From Paenibacillus sp. HGH0039 (GTDB taxonomy: Bacteria > Bacillota > Bacilli > Paenibacillales > NBRC-103111): a stretch of DNA of 64,000 nt. The stretch spans positions 2,456,580 through 2,520,579 of the forward strand of contig NZ_KE150413.1 of assembly GCF_000411255.1 (NCBI RefSeq). Reading direction: 5' to 3'. The stretch's first letter is position 1. Each line of letters begins with the position of its first letter. Below the pieces are notes generated by a model, which was not told the origin of the DNA, did not search any database, and saw nothing but the letters and a program-made list of their open reading frames with translations. This document shows positions 50,136-60,284 of this stretch, in pieces. Position numbers and translations under genes: made by a program.

Positions 50136-51779
50136 GTGAAAAAAAGACATCGGGTTACTTGGCTGATTGTACTGGCCGCTTTCATGACCGGCTTATCGGC
50201 CTGCGGGGCGCCTGCCGCCTCGCCGGCCTCGTCGCCGAATCCAGGGGGAGAGCCCGGCAAAGGAGCGAATTCCGGCGAAAAGACCGTGTATATCGGCATT
50301 GTGAACGCACCGATTACACTCAGCCAGATTAACGACCAGGGCGATTCCGCCTCGGACAACGTGATCGCGCTCCTCAACGATTCACTGTTGAATCTGAACG
50401 AGAAATTTGAATTTACTCCGAAGCTGGCGGAGTCCGTCGAGACGAAAGACAATCAGACTTTCGTTGTGAAGCTGAATCCATCTGCGAAATGGAATGACGG
50501 TAAACCTTTTACGACGGCCGATGTCGCTTTTACGCTCCAGACCGCTCTGCACCCGAAAGTCGAGACTTACTTCAAGCTGAATTTTATCGAAGGGCTGAAC
50601 AATGCGGGGAAGCTGGAGGAAGGGAAAACGGAAATCAGCGGCCTCAAAATCGTGGACGATCGCACATTCGAAGTGCGGACGAAGACGCCGGTCGATCCGC
50701 TTCTTTTCAAAGAACGGTTCGGAACGAAAGTATTTTTCCTGCCGAAGCACATCCTGAAAGACGTTCCCCCCGAACAGATCGCGACTCACCCCTACTTCCA
50801 GAAACCCGAAGTAACGATCGGGGCGTTCAAATTCGCCAACTTCGTAAAGGGCCAGTATACCGAGGTGGTCAAAAACCCGAACTATTATTTGCCGCCGGCC
50901 AAGCTCGACAAAATCTTTATTAAAGTGCTTCCGGCCGCCAATCTGGTGGCACAGCTGCAAACGGGCGAAATTCATATGAATTCGCTGCCTGTCGGTCTCA
51001 TTCCGATCACGGAATACGAGAAAGTAAAGGCGCTGCCTAACGTGGAACTTACGACGAGCAATCCTTCCATTCCGCCCGAACTCTTCTTCAACACGGCCAA
51101 TATCAGCGATTCCCGCGTGCGTCAGGCCTTCGCTTACGCGATCAACCGCAAGCTTATTGTCGATCAGCTTCTGAAAGGCCAGGGCGAAGTGATTGACGGC
51201 GGCATTCCGAGCTATCACCCCAATTTCAATAAAGACATCCAGCCATACCCCTACGATCCGGAAAAGGCGAAAAAGCTGCTCCAGGAGGCGAAATGGGACA
51301 CGAACAAGCCTATCCAATTCCTGATTCCGGTGGGCAATAAAGTGCGCGAGCAGGCGGCGGATATTCTTGTCCAGAATTTGCAGGCCGTCGGTTTGAAGGT
51401 TCAGGTTCAGAAGTATGACTTTGCGACGCTGATCCAGAAGGTGCGCAAAAAAGAGTTTGATCTTACTATTTTCAACCGCGACTTTTATATTGAACCGAGC
51501 TCATATTTCACTTTGTACAAAAGCGACAGCTCGAGCAATTACTACAGCTACAAAAATCCGAAGGTGGATGAGCTGATTACAAAAGGGGAGACGGAATCCG
51601 ATCCGGCGAAGCGGCGGCAGATCTACAACGAGCTGCAGGCGGTCATCCATGAGGATGTGCCTACGCTCGCGGTTTACTCGGAGAAGCGTCTGCTTGCCGT
51701 CTCCAAAGACGTTCTGGTCGGAAAACCCCGCGATATCGGGATGTACAACAATACAAACGAGTGGGATTTGAAAAAATAG
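50136..51779 (+). CDS. Second ABC transporter substrate-binding lipoprotein, family 5
   Basis: Binding protein for the second transporter in the operon. Signal peptide with lipobox GLSAC near residue 22, then a Pro/Ser/Gly linker. The family-5 pattern is AKWNDGKPFTTADVAFTLQ near residue 115. The start is a GTG at 50136, with GGAGG 9 bp upstream. It differs clearly from the binding protein at 43834, so the two systems are not a recent duplication. Confidence 0.9.
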   Translation: MKKRHRVTWLIVLAAFMTGLSACGAPAASPASSPNPGGEPGKGANSGEKTVYIGIVNAPITLSQINDQGDSASDNVIALLNDSLLNLNEKFEFTPKLAESVETKDNQTFVVKLNPSAKWNDGKPFTTADVAFTLQTALHPKVETYFKLNFIEGLNNAGKLEEGKTEISGLKIVDDRTFEVRTKTPVDPLLFKERFGTKVFFLPKHILKDVPPEQIATHPYFQKPEVTIGAFKFANFVKGQYTEVVKNPNYYLPPAKLDKIFIKVLPAANLVAQLQTGEIHMNSLPVGLIPITEYEKVKALPNVELTTSNPSIPPELFFNTANISDSRVRQAFAYAINRKLIVDQLLKGQGEVIDGGIPSYHPNFNKDIQPYPYDPEKAKKLLQEAKWDTNKPIQFLIPVGNKVREQAADILVQNLQAVGLKVQVQKYDFATLIQKVRKKEFDLTIFNRDFYIEPSSYFTLYKSDSSSNYYSYKNPKVDELITKGETESDPAKRRQIYNELQAVIHEDVPTLAVYSEKRLLAVSKDVLVGKPRDIGMYNNTNEWDLKK

Positions 51780-51794
51780 AAAGGCGTGAGGGCG

Positions 51795-53207
51795 ATGGGA
51801 AAGCGGCACTTGGTGGAGTGGCTGGACGGCCATGAGGAAAAATTCGAAGAGCTTGCGCTGAGGATCTGGGAACAGCCTGAAGTCGCTTACACGGAGGCGT
51901 ACGCCTCGAAGCTGCAAGCCGCCGTGCTGCGGGAAGCCGGATTCTCGCTCCGCTCCGGTATCGGGGGCGCCTCCACGGCGTTCGTTGCCGAGTTCGGCAG
52001 CGGAAAACCCGTCATCGGCATCCTCGGGGAATACGACGCGCTGCCCGGCTTGTCGCAGAAGGTGAGCGCCGAACGGGAAGCCCTCGTTCCGGGCGGACCC
52101 GGACACGGATGCGGACATAACCTGCTCGGCACGGCCGGTGTGGCCGCCGCCGTTGCTCTGAGCCGCCGCATCCGCGAAGAGAAGCTCCCGGGTACGATTC
52201 GGTATTATGGCTGCCCAGCCGAAGAGGTCATCTCGGGCAAAACGTTTATGGCCCGGGAAGGCGTGTTCGATGACCTCGATACGGCGCTCACGTGGCATCC
52301 CGGCAGCTCCAACATGCCGTGGAACGTGCCAACGTCGGCTCTTACATCGGTGGAGTTTTCTTTCAAAGGCCGGGCGTCCCATGCGGGAAGCTTCCCGCAT
52401 TTGGGCCGCAGCGCGCTGGATGCCGTGGAGCTGACCAACGTCGGCGCCAATTATTTGCGGGAGCACGTGGTGGACGGTTCGCGGATTCAGTACACGATCA
52501 CGAACGGCGGACAGGCTCCGAATATCGTGCCGGAAGACGCGAGTGTTTGGTATTTCCTGCGGGGCTCCAGCCGGGATCACGTCGACTTGCTGCTCCGGCG
52601 TTTGCAGAACATCGCCCGCGGAGCCGCTCTGATGACGGAAACCGAGGTGACGTGGGAGATTAAGGCGGGCGCCTACGATCTGAACGTCAACCATACGCTC
52701 AACGACCTGCTTTACCGGCAGAAGGATGAGGCGGGCCCGCTTTCGTTCACGGACGAAGATATCCGTCTGGCCTCCGCCCTCGCGGATACGCTGCCTCCGG
52801 ACCTCCGGGAGTCGGCACTGAGGCGCCGGGAAGAGCTCGGACTTCCCGCCGGGGAACTGCTGCCGGCCGGGTTCGTGAACGTGAAGCCGGCGCCCAAAAC
52901 CTTCGGCGGAGGCTCGACGGACGTCGGCGACGTCTCGTGGATTACGCCGGTCGGGCAGATCATCACCACGTGCGCGCCGTTTGGCGTGCAGGTGCATACG
53001 TGGCAGGCGACGGCGTCCTTCGGCTCGCCGATCGGCCTCAAAGGCATGCACCTTGCGTCCAAGCTCCTGGCGCTTGCGGCATACGAGCTGCTGACGGACG
53101 GCGGGGTGCTGCTGGCCGAGGCCAGGGCGGAGTTCCTGCGCGCCACGAACGGCCGCAGGTATGTGCCTGCCATACCCGGTGACGTTCAAGCGCCGGTGCT
53201 AGTCTGA
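51795..53207 (+). CDS. M20 family amidohydrolase, AbgB-like
   Basis: Zinc or manganese amidohydrolase of 470 residues, similar to the B subunit of p-aminobenzoyl-glutamate hydrolase. Metal motifs are ILGEYDALPG (Asp near 83), GPGHGCGHN (near 100) and CPAEE (near 140). FKGRASHAGSFPHLGRSALDA marks the dimerisation domain and GGSTDVGDVSW the C-terminal block. No AbgA partner is present, so it may act alone as an N-acyl-amino-acid or amide hydrolase. It is directly linked to the second peptide transporter and presumably cleaves the imported ligand. Confidence 0.87.
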   Translation: MGKRHLVEWLDGHEEKFEELALRIWEQPEVAYTEAYASKLQAAVLREAGFSLRSGIGGASTAFVAEFGSGKPVIGILGEYDALPGLSQKVSAEREALVPGGPGHGCGHNLLGTAGVAAAVALSRRIREEKLPGTIRYYGCPAEEVISGKTFMAREGVFDDLDTALTWHPGSSNMPWNVPTSALTSVEFSFKGRASHAGSFPHLGRSALDAVELTNVGANYLREHVVDGSRIQYTITNGGQAPNIVPEDASVWYFLRGSSRDHVDLLLRRLQNIARGAALMTETEVTWEIKAGAYDLNVNHTLNDLLYRQKDEAGPLSFTDEDIRLASALADTLPPDLRESALRRREELGLPAGELLPAGFVNVKPAPKTFGGGSTDVGDVSWITPVGQIITTCAPFGVQVHTWQATASFGSPIGLKGMHLASKLLALAAYELLTDGGVLLAEARAEFLRATNGRRYVPAIPGDVQAPVLV

Positions 53208-53337
53208 ATACTTCGGTGCCTGTCGGACACTTCGCACGGCTATCCCCCATGCGGGTGGTTCACCATGCGGCGCCTCATCGCGCATGGCGGGCCCGCGGGG
53301 CGGGAACTGCAAATTATATCCGAGGAGAGGTGAATGT

Positions 53338-54348
53338 ATGCTGCCCGTGCTGGAAATCCACCGTCTTCAGACCGTTTTTAAGACGGGACAAGAAGAAGTA
53401 ACGGCCGTAGATGAAGTCAGTTTTCAGCTTCTGCCCGGCGAAACGGTCGGGATAGTCGGCGAGTCCGGCAGCGGCAAAAGCGTGACGGCCCTGTCGGTCA
53501 TGAGACTGCTGGGCAGAAGCGGCCGCATCGAGAAAGGGGACATCCTCTTCCAGGGAAGCAACTTGGCGCTGTCGTCGGATTCGGAGCTAAGACAGCTCCG
53601 GGGACGGGACATGTCGATGATTTTCCAGGAGCCGATGAGTTCGCTTAATCCGGTTTTTACGATCGGGGAACAGCTTCTGGAGGTTATCCGGCGGCATATG
53701 GATTTCTCCCGCAAAGAAGCGCGGGCCTATGCCATTGAAATGCTCGGAAAAGTAGGACTTCCCCGCGCCGAAGTCCTGATGAAATCGTACCCTCACGCGT
53801 TGTCCGGCGGCATGCGCCAGAGGGTCATGATTGCGATGGCGCTCGCTTGCAAGCCGAAGCTGTTGATCGCCGACGAGCCGACTACGGCGCTGGATGTGAC
53901 CATCCAGGCTCAAATTCTGGAGCTGATGAAACAGCTTCGCGAAGAGAGCGGGGCCGCCATCCTGCTGATCACGCACGATCTGGGTGTCGTCGCCGAGATG
54001 GCGGACCGGGTCGTAGTGATGTATGCGGGCCAAATTGTGGAGGAGGCGGATGTTTTTACGCTGTTCCGCGAGCCTTTGCATCCGTATACGAGGGGGCTGC
54101 TCAACTCCATGCCCAGAATTAGCGGAGACGGCGGACAACTGGAGGCGATCCCGGGGACGGTGCCCTCCCTGAACCGCATGCCGGAAGGCTGCCGGTTTCA
54201 TGCCCGGTGTGCGTGGGCTTCCGCCGTTTGCACGCGAGAGCAGCCGGAACTGACCGCTCTGGAGGGAGGCCGCCGGGTCCGGTGTTGGGTCTCCCAGGTG
54301 GAGGGAAGGCTGCCCGAAAAGCCGGTCCGCAAGGAGGCTGCCTTATGA
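53338..54348 (+). CDS. Peptide ABC transporter ATP-binding protein, DppD type
   Basis: ATPase of 336 residues with Walker A GESGSGKS, signature [16 protein letters not shown], Walker [13 protein letters not shown] and switch THDLGVV. The C-terminal Cys motif is [17 protein letters not shown] 53338 has GAGGAGAGGTG upstream and is chosen over an in-frame ATG at 53284. The stop overlaps the next gene as ATGA. Confidence 0.92.
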   Translation: MLPVLEIHRLQTVFKTGQEEVTAVDEVSFQLLPGETVGIVGESGSGKSVTALSVMRLLGRSGRIEKGDILFQGSNLALSSDSELRQLRGRDMSMIFQEPMSSLNPVFTIGEQLLEVIRRHMDFSRKEARAYAIEMLGKVGLPRAEVLMKSYPHALSGGMRQRVMIAMALACKPKLLIADEPTTALDVTIQAQILELMKQLREESGAAILLITHDLGVVAEMADRVVVMYAGQIVEEADVFTLFREPLHPYTRGLLNSMPRISGDGGQLEAIPGTVPSLNRMPEGCRFHARCAWASAVCTREQPELTALEGGRRVRCWVSQVEGRLPEKPVRKEAAL

Positions 54349-55364
54349 GCGGCCGGCCTGAAGTAACTGCGGCGGACGATGTGCCTCTCCTTAAGGTCGA
54401 GCATCTTAAAACGTACTATCCCGTCAAAAGCGGCGTTTTCTCGCGTACGACAGGCTACGTCCGGGCGGTGGACGATGTAAGCCTGACGATCCGCAAAGGG
54501 GAGACACTGGGCCTTGTGGGAGAGTCCGGCTGCGGCAAATCGACGATCGGCCGTTCCATCGTGCGGCTGGAAAACCCGACTTCCGGGCGGATTCTTTTTC
54601 GGGACGAGGATATTACGACCAAGACCCGAAGGCAATTAAAGCCGGTAAGGACGCGGCTGCAAATTATTTTCCAAGATCCGTACTCCTCCCTGAATCCCCG
54701 CAAAAGAGTAAGCGAGCTGCTGTCCGAGCCGTTTATCGCCCACAACCTTGCGGATAAAAAAGACATTCCGGCGCGCGTCGGCCGTCTCCTGGAACTGGTC
54801 GGGCTTCCCCGCGGTTCGGGAAACCGGTTCCCGCATGAGTTCTCGGGAGGACAGCGGCAGAGAATCGGCATCGCCAGAGCGATTTCGTTTGAACCGGAGC
54901 TGATCGTGTGCGATGAGCCGGTTTCCGCTCTCGACGTGTCGATCCAGGCCCAGATTCTGAACCTGCTCGGCGATCTGCAGAAGGAATTGAAGCTGACCTA
55001 TTTGTTCATCGCTCACGGGATAGGGGCGGTCAAGTACATCAGCACCCGGATCGCGGTCATGTATCTGGGTAAAATCGTTGAAATCGGAAGCAAAGAGGAG
55101 CTGTTCCGGAATCCGAAGCATCCGTATACCCGGATTTTGCTGAATGCGTATCCGCCGCCGGACCCGGAAGCGCGTTCGGCGGGCCGGATCTTGATCCGCG
55201 GCGATGTGCCGAGTCCGGAACATCCGCCGTCCGGCTGCCGGTTTCATACGCGCTGCCCGTATGTCCGGGACTTGTGCAGAACGGCCGAGCCGCCGCTGGG
55301 CGCCGAAGCTCATGCCGCCGCCTGTCATTTTCCGCTGGATGAACCGGCAGGTCACCTGTTTTGA
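54345..55364 (+). CDS. Peptide ABC transporter ATP-binding protein, DppF type
   Basis: ATPase of 339 residues with Walker A GESGCGKS, signature [16 protein letters not shown], Walker [13 protein letters not shown]. The switch region reads [12 protein letters not shown], where the usual SHDL Asp is Gly, as in the second half of the fused ATPase at 47432. Start fixed by the ATGA overlap with the DppD stop. Confidence 0.92.
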   Translation: MSGRPEVTAADDVPLLKVEHLKTYYPVKSGVFSRTTGYVRAVDDVSLTIRKGETLGLVGESGCGKSTIGRSIVRLENPTSGRILFRDEDITTKTRRQLKPVRTRLQIIFQDPYSSLNPRKRVSELLSEPFIAHNLADKKDIPARVGRLLELVGLPRGSGNRFPHEFSGGQRQRIGIARAISFEPELIVCDEPVSALDVSIQAQILNLLGDLQKELKLTYLFIAHGIGAVKYISTRIAVMYLGKIVEIGSKEELFRNPKHPYTRILLNAYPPPDPEARSAGRILIRGDVPSPEHPPSGCRFHTRCPYVRDLCRTAEPPLGAEAHAAACHFPLDEPAGHLF

Positions 55365-55413
55365 AATCAGAGGATAACGAGCCGGCGGCAAGAGAAAGGA
55401 GGGAGCCTCGCTT

Positions 55414-56367
55414 ATGCTTCCGTATACGATCCGGCGGATTCTGATTGCGGTTCCCGTATTATTCGGCATCACGGTCATTAATTTCTTCCTGATCAACATG
55501 GCTCCGGGCAACCCGGTCGACATGTTAATCGATCCGACGATGCCCAAGGAGCTGCTGGACGCGCGCAAAGAACTGCTGGGCCTTAACGATCCCCTGTGGA
55601 TGCAGTATGCCAAGTGGCTCGGCGGCCTGCTGCACGGAGAACTGGGCTATTCGTTCAGCTCTTACGCCCCCGTAAGCACTTTGATCGCCGAAAGACTGGG
55701 GCCTACGCTGGGGCTTGCGGCGGCATCGCTGGCTCTCGGCCTGCTTATTGCCGTTCCCGTCGGCATTGTTAGCGCGGTCCGGCAAAATACGAAGTTTGAT
55801 TATGTCATGACGGGGCTGTCCTTTGTCGGGACCTCGATCCCGCAGTTTTTTTTCGGACTCAGCCTGATTTATATTTTTGCCGTCCAGTTAAGAATTTTGC
55901 CGACGGGCGGAATGTACACGCTGGGAGCCGGCGGGGGCGTCTGGGATCTGATCCGTCATATGATTCTTCCGGTCTTTGTGCTCGGCGTTTTTATCGCCGG
56001 CAAGAAGGTCCGGTACGTGAGGGCGAGTATGCTTGACGTGCTGAAGCAGGATTATTTGCGGACCGCCCGGGCCAAAGGGCTGCATCCTTTTATCGTCACG
56101 AACAAGCATGCGCTCCGGAACGCGCTGATCCCGATGATTACCGTTATCGCGATGGAAATTCCTCTTCTGCTGGGAGGAAGCATTCTGATCGAGCAAATTT
56201 TCCAGTGGCCGGGGATCGGCCAGTTGACCATTCAATCGATACTTTCGAGGGATTATCCCACTCTTATGGGGCTGAATTTGGCGGCGGCTTGTATCGTTCT
56301 GGCAACGAATTTGTTGACCGATCTTCTGTATTCCGCAGCGGATCCGCGCATTCGTTACAATGGATAG
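55414..56367 (+). CDS. Peptide ABC transporter permease, DppB type
   Basis: Permease of 317 residues for the second system, with the DppB N-terminus (YTIRRILIAVPVLFGITVINFF, then MAPGNPVDM) and EAA loop RAKGLHPFIVTNKHALRN. RBS AAAGGAGGGAG. In this system the ATPases precede the permeases, the reverse of the other two loci. Confidence 0.91.
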   Translation: MLPYTIRRILIAVPVLFGITVINFFLINMAPGNPVDMLIDPTMPKELLDARKELLGLNDPLWMQYAKWLGGLLHGELGYSFSSYAPVSTLIAERLGPTLGLAAASLALGLLIAVPVGIVSAVRQNTKFDYVMTGLSFVGTSIPQFFFGLSLIYIFAVQLRILPTGGMYTLGAGGGVWDLIRHMILPVFVLGVFIAGKKVRYVRASMLDVLKQDYLRTARAKGLHPFIVTNKHALRNALIPMITVIAMEIPLLLGGSILIEQIFQWPGIGQLTIQSILSRDYPTLMGLNLAAACIVLATNLLTDLLYSAADPRIRYNG

Positions 56368-56379
56368 GAGGTGGAAGTT

Positions 56380-57294
56380 GTGGCGCTGACCGAATGGAAA
56401 CTGGGCGAAACGAATTTCCGCAACGGCACCGCAGAGACGGAAGCCGAGTCCGATTCGCCGCGGCCGTGGCGGCAGGCTTTACGGAAGTTCAGACGGCATA
56501 AGCTGGCCGCAGCCGGATCTGTCGTGACTCTGCTGCTGATTGCCGCGGCTCTGCTTGCTCCGGTTATCGTCCCGTATGATCCGAAGGAAGTGACGGGCGT
56601 TTTCTCGGCTGCTCCTTCCGCGGAGCATTGGCTGGGAACGGATCAGGTCGGCCGCGATGTATTCAGCCGATTGGTTTATGCGACCCGCGTTTCACTGATC
56701 GTCGGTTTCGCTTCGGTTTTTCTGTATGTGACATTCGGGACTCTGGTCGGTCTGATTTCGGGGTATTTCGGAGGCTGGCTGGATATGGCGATCATGCGGA
56801 TAACGGACATGTTCATGGCGTTTCCGTTTCTTATGGTCATCCTGGTTGTCGTTGCTGTACTGGGCTCGGACATGCGTACGATCATTCTGGTTCTGGCTTT
56901 ATTTTCGTGGCCGGGCGTCGCCCGTCTGGTCAGGGGAAGCGTCTTGACGATCAAACGGCTCGATTATGTCAGGGCAGGCATAGCCCTGGGCTACGGCACA
57001 CCCCGTATCCTGCTGCAGCATGTCCTTCCGAACGCGGCCGGCCCCGTTATCGTCCAAGCTACGTTCGGCGTTGCTTCCGCCATTATGAGCGAGGCGGGAC
57101 TCAGCTTCCTGGGCATGGGCGTCCAGCCGCCGACCGCCAGCTGGGGCAATATGCTCACGGACGCCCAGTCCCTGACCGTGCTGACGGAACAGCCTTGGCT
57201 CTGGATTCCGCCGGGCGCGATGATTCTGCTCCTCGTTCTGAGCATAAACTTTGTCGGGGACGGACTGCGCGATGCGCTGGATTCCCAGCCGTAA
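56380..57294 (+). CDS. Peptide ABC transporter permease, DppC type
   Basis: Permease of about 304 residues with GTDQVGRDVFSRLVYA and an EAA loop near RAGIALGYGTPRILLQHVLP. The GTG at 56380 is favoured because AGGAGG lies just upstream (56366-56371); the in-frame GTG at 56371 overlaps that site. Last gene of the 13-kb operon. Confidence 0.9.
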   Translation: MALTEWKLGETNFRNGTAETEAESDSPRPWRQALRKFRRHKLAAAGSVVTLLLIAAALLAPVIVPYDPKEVTGVFSAAPSAEHWLGTDQVGRDVFSRLVYATRVSLIVGFASVFLYVTFGTLVGLISGYFGGWLDMAIMRITDMFMAFPFLMVILVVVAVLGSDMRTIILVLALFSWPGVARLVRGSVLTIKRLDYVRAGIALGYGTPRILLQHVLPNAAGPVIVQATFGVASAIMSEAGLSFLGMGVQPPTASWGNMLTDAQSLTVLTEQPWLWIPPGAMILLLVLSINFVGDGLRDALDSQP

Positions 57295-57311
57295 TCGAGT
57301 GTATCCGCACG

Positions 57312-57349
57312 AGCCTCTCTTCCCGCCTCCGGCGGGAAAAGAGGCTTTT
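57312..57349 (+). terminator. Rho-independent terminator of the peptide-transporter operon
   Basis: AGCCTC..TCCCGCC / GGCGGGA..GAGGCT with a short loop and a small internal bulge, followed by TTT. Confidence 0.85.
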
Positions 57350-57439
57350 GGAGGATGTGCGCTGCCTCCCGCTTCCCGGAATTTCGGAGAAAAGGGCTTT
57401 TTGCGTTTCTTTTTGCGGCTATGCGTGTTTGCCGGTTTA

Positions 57440-57468
57440 TTGGCTTTTAAAGGAGATTTCGGTAAACT
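57440..57468 (+). promoter_or_regulatory. Predicted sigma-A promoter of the two-component operon
   Basis: TTGGCT (57440-57445), 17-bp spacer, TAAACT (57463-57468), about 45 bp before the response regulator start. Confidence 0.5.
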
Positions 57469-57512
57469 GAGTGTACAAGAAGAAGCAAAATTGTTGCGGA
57501 GCAGGTGCACGG

Positions 57513-58229
57513 ATGACGGGAATTCACATTCTTATTGCAGACGACGAGAAAGAAATCAGGGAGCTGCTGAAGACGTATTTGGAAAGAGAAACATACATGG
57601 CGGACACGGCTCATAACGGGGAAGAAGCGCTCCGGCTTGCGGAGGAACGCGATTACAGTTTAATCGTGCTGGATCTGATGATGCCGATAGTGGACGGGAT
57701 CGAGGTGTGCAGAAGACTTCGCCAGACATCGAACGTGCCGATCCTGATGCTGACGGCCAAAGACCAGGAAGTGGATAAATTAGTCGGACTGAGCATCGGC
57801 GCCGACGATTACATCACCAAGCCGTTCAGTATTCACGAAGTGATCGCGAGGATCAAGGCGCATTTGCGGAGATACAAAGTGCTGGGCAGCGAAAACAGCG
57901 AGAATAGTCCGGCAGCGGAAACGGCTCTGACCTCCGGAGACTTGAAGCTGGACCCGAAGACTTTCACGCTGACCAAAGACGGAGAAGAGATCGCGTTAAC
58001 GGCTAAAGAATTTGAGCTGCTGAAATTTTTTATGACGAACCCCGAACAAGTTTTCACCAAAACCCAGATTTTCCGCCAAGTCTGGAACAGCGATTATCTG
58101 GAAGACGATAACACCGTCATGGTCCATATCCGCAAGCTGCGGAAAAAAATCGAGGAAGATCCGTCCGATCCGAAAAGAATCGTAACGGTCTGGGGGATCG
58201 GCTACAAATTCGCGGGTGAGAGAATATGA
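57513..58229 (+). CDS. OmpR/PhoB family response regulator
   Basis: A 238-residue DNA-binding regulator. Receiver domain 1-120 has the acidic pair Asp10/Asp11, the phosphoacceptor Asp54 (VLDLMMP), Thr81 and Lys103 (ITKPF). The C-terminal winged helix (about 140-235) ends in the recognition segment NTVMVHIRKLRKKIEEDP. ATG 57513 has GGAGCAGGTG upstream; an in-frame codon at 57471 lacks a site. It forms a pair with the kinase gene (ATGA overlap) and probably activates the ABC/UppP genes through the repeats at 59267-59304. Confidence 0.92.
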   Translation: MTGIHILIADDEKEIRELLKTYLERETYMADTAHNGEEALRLAEERDYSLIVLDLMMPIVDGIEVCRRLRQTSNVPILMLTAKDQEVDKLVGLSIGADDYITKPFSIHEVIARIKAHLRRYKVLGSENSENSPAAETALTSGDLKLDPKTFTLTKDGEEIALTAKEFELLKFFMTNPEQVFTKTQIFRQVWNSDYLEDDNTVMVHIRKLRKKIEEDPSDPKRIVTVWGIGYKFAGERI

Positions 58230-59281
58230 AAAAAGATCCCGTTAAGCTGCTGGGCACGATCCATTTGATTTTACTGGCGGCTCTGGCCGGGCTTACGGCA
58301 GTCGGCACCCCGAGCGCCTTGACGAGCGGGGTGCTGTTTGCCGCGCTTTTTGCGTCCGCAGCGGGACTGCTCATGTCCAGATTCCGATATACCGCCAGAC
58401 TCCGGGACATTAACCGTCAGTTGGCAAGGGCGCTTGAAGGCAACGTGAACACCCGGATTTTGGCGAACGACGATCCGGCTCTGAACGAAGTCATTTTCTC
58501 GGTCAATGAATTGATCGGACAACTGGACAAGCTCCAGGTTTATACCATAAAAACCGAAACGGGCCGCAAAAGGTTCCTCTCGAATATTTCGCACGATATC
58601 CGCACTCCGCTGACGTCCATCATCGGCTACATCGACGCTTTGAGAGACGGCGTGGCGGGAAGCGAGGAACAGAAGCGGCAGTATCTGGATGTGCTGGCCC
58701 GTAAATCCGGGGCCTTGAAGAAGCTCATCGACGAAGTGTTTCTGCTGGCCAAACTGGACGCGGACGAGCTCCGGCTTCAACCCGTCAGGCTTGATCTGGC
58801 CGAAACCGTACGCGAATCCGTCATCGAGTTCCTGCCGGAACTGCATCAAGCGGGGCTGGAGCTGGTTCTGCGGCTCCCCGAGGAAGCTTGTCCCGTTGTC
58901 GCGGACCGGGTCAGTCTTCTGCGGCTGCTGAATAATCTGATTCAAAACGCCGTCAAGCACGGAGCGGACGGGAATAAGCTGGGCCTGGAATTGTCCTCGG
59001 CGGAGGGGAAGTACTGCCTGACGGTCTGGGACAACGGAGCGGGTATTCCCGCAGAGGAGCTCGGCCTCGTCTTTGAACGGATGTACAGGACGGATGCGTC
59101 GAGAAGCCGGGCCGGCGGCGGGAGCGGTCTGGGGCTGGCGATTGCGAAAGCTCTCGCCGAGAAGCATGGAGGAACGCTGGGAGCGGACAGCGAGCGGGGC
59201 GTACGGACCGCTTTTTACCTGACCCTGCCGGAAACGGGCAAGGGGCTTCAGCCCGCGGACGACATTTTAAGAAACAATTAA
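58226..59281 (+). CDS. Membrane sensor histidine kinase
   Basis: A 351-residue kinase. Two membrane helices (about 8-26 and 33-50) with almost no loop outside the membrane suggest sensing within the membrane or through a partner. Then a HAMP-like linker, HisKA with His123 (ISHDIRTPLTS), and an ATPase domain with N box NNLIQNAVKHG, DNGAGIP and GGGSGLGLAIAK, all intact. The stop overlaps the repeat array that precedes the ABC genes. The gene order resembles Bce- or Bcr-type antibiotic-sensing loci. Confidence 0.92.
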   Translation: MKKDPVKLLGTIHLILLAALAGLTAVGTPSALTSGVLFAALFASAAGLLMSRFRYTARLRDINRQLARALEGNVNTRILANDDPALNEVIFSVNELIGQLDKLQVYTIKTETGRKRFLSNISHDIRTPLTSIIGYIDALRDGVAGSEEQKRQYLDVLARKSGALKKLIDEVFLLAKLDADELRLQPVRLDLAETVRESVIEFLPELHQAGLELVLRLPEEACPVVADRVSLLRLLNNLIQNAVKHGADGNKLGLELSSAEGKYCLTVWDNGAGIPAEELGLVFERMYRTDASRSRAGGGSGLGLAIAKALAEKHGGTLGADSERGVRTAFYLTLPETGKGLQPADDILRNN

Positions 59282-59304
59282 GAACTTGTTAAGAGGCATT
59301 TAAA
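59267..59304 (+). promoter_or_regulatory. Four direct repeats at 11-bp spacing, probable response-regulator site
   Basis: TTAAG, TTAAG, TTAAG, TTAAA starting at 59267, 59278, 59289 and 59300, each exactly 11 bp apart. OmpR-family regulators bind tandem repeats with this helical phase. The first lies in the last codons of the kinase gene. The array is about 60-95 bp before the ABC ATPase start, a natural place for activation by the adjacent regulator. Confidence 0.7.
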
Positions 59305-59363
59305 ATCGGCTGCTTATCCTGAATAGAGACAGAGAAAAGAACCATACGGAGCAGGAGGGAACC

Positions 59364-60284
59364 ATGAGCGCCATTATCAGAACAACGGGTTTGACCAAAA
59401 CTTACGGAGACCAGAAAGCGGTGGACCGCTTGGATCTGACCGTGGGGCAGGGACAGATTTACGGTTTCCTGGGGCGCAACGGAGCGGGGAAAACGACCAC
59501 CATCCGGATGCTGCTGGGGCTGATTAAGCCCACGGAAGGACAGATCGAACTATTCGGTGAAAATTTGTTCAAACACAAACGAAATCTTTTAAGAAGGGTC
59601 GGTTCAATCGTCGAACATTCGGGCTTTTACGAAAATTTGACCGGAGCCGAAAATCTCCTGATCAACGCGAGGCTGATGGGGGTCCACAAAAAGACGGCGA
59701 TCCAGGACGCGCTTGAAATCGTTAGCCTCCACCAGGAACCGAAAAAGCTCGTCGGACAGTATTCGATGGGCATGAAGCAGCGTCTCGGCATAGCGAGAGC
59801 CGTCCTGCATCATCCCGAGCTTCTTATCCTGGACGAGCCGACGAACGGTCTCGATCCCATCGGGATCAAGGAAATCCGGAGGCTGATCAAATCGCTCGCC
59901 GAGGAAAGGAAAATGACGATCCTCATTTCCAGCCACATTTTGCCCGAAATCGAACAGTTAGCCGATCAGATCGGGATTGTTCACCAGGGTCGTCTCTTGG
60001 AGGAAATTTCCTTCGAAGAACTGCGTAAACGCAACCGCAAACATCTGGAGTTTCAGGTGTCGGACGACAATAAGGCGGCCATGCTGCTGGAAAAAGAGCT
60101 GGACATTCACGATTACGAAGTCCGGGGTGAAGGCAAAATCCGCGTCTATTCTCATATCGGCCGTCAAGCCGGTCTGAACCGGTTGTTCGTGGAGAACGGC
60201 ATCGACGTTTCCCGCCTTACGATCAGTGAAGACAGGCTGGAGGATTATTTCATCAAGCTGATAGGAGGCGGAACGATTGGTTAA
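59364..60284 (+). CDS. ABC transporter ATPase, BcrA-like
   Basis: ATPase of 306 residues with Walker A GRNGAGKT, signature YSMGMKQRLGIARA, Walker B LLILDEPTNGLD and switch SSHIL. The C-terminal regulatory part (about 225-306) is typical of BcrA-like bacitracin and lantibiotic exporters. It overlaps the permease start by 8 bp. With the UppP gene it points to defence against a cell-wall antibiotic. Confidence 0.9.
   Translation: MSAIIRTTGLTKTYGDQKAVDRLDLTVGQGQIYGFLGRNGAGKTTTIRMLLGLIKPTEGQIELFGENLFKHKRNLLRRVGSIVEHSGFYENLTGAENLLINARLMGVHKKTAIQDALEIVSLHQEPKKLVGQYSMGMKQRLGIARAVLHHPELLILDEPTNGLDPIGIKEIRRLIKSLAEERKMTILISSHILPEIEQLADQIGIVHQGRLLEEISFEELRKRNRKHLEFQVSDDNKAAMLLEKELDIHDYEVRGEGKIRVYSHIGRQAGLNRLFVENGIDVSRLTISEDRLEDYFIKLIGGGTIG

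Noticed and set aside
51501-53189. 562-codon minus-strand frame opposite the M20 amidohydrolase
   Set aside because: Antisense shadow; the M20 gene has complete metal motifs and operon context.
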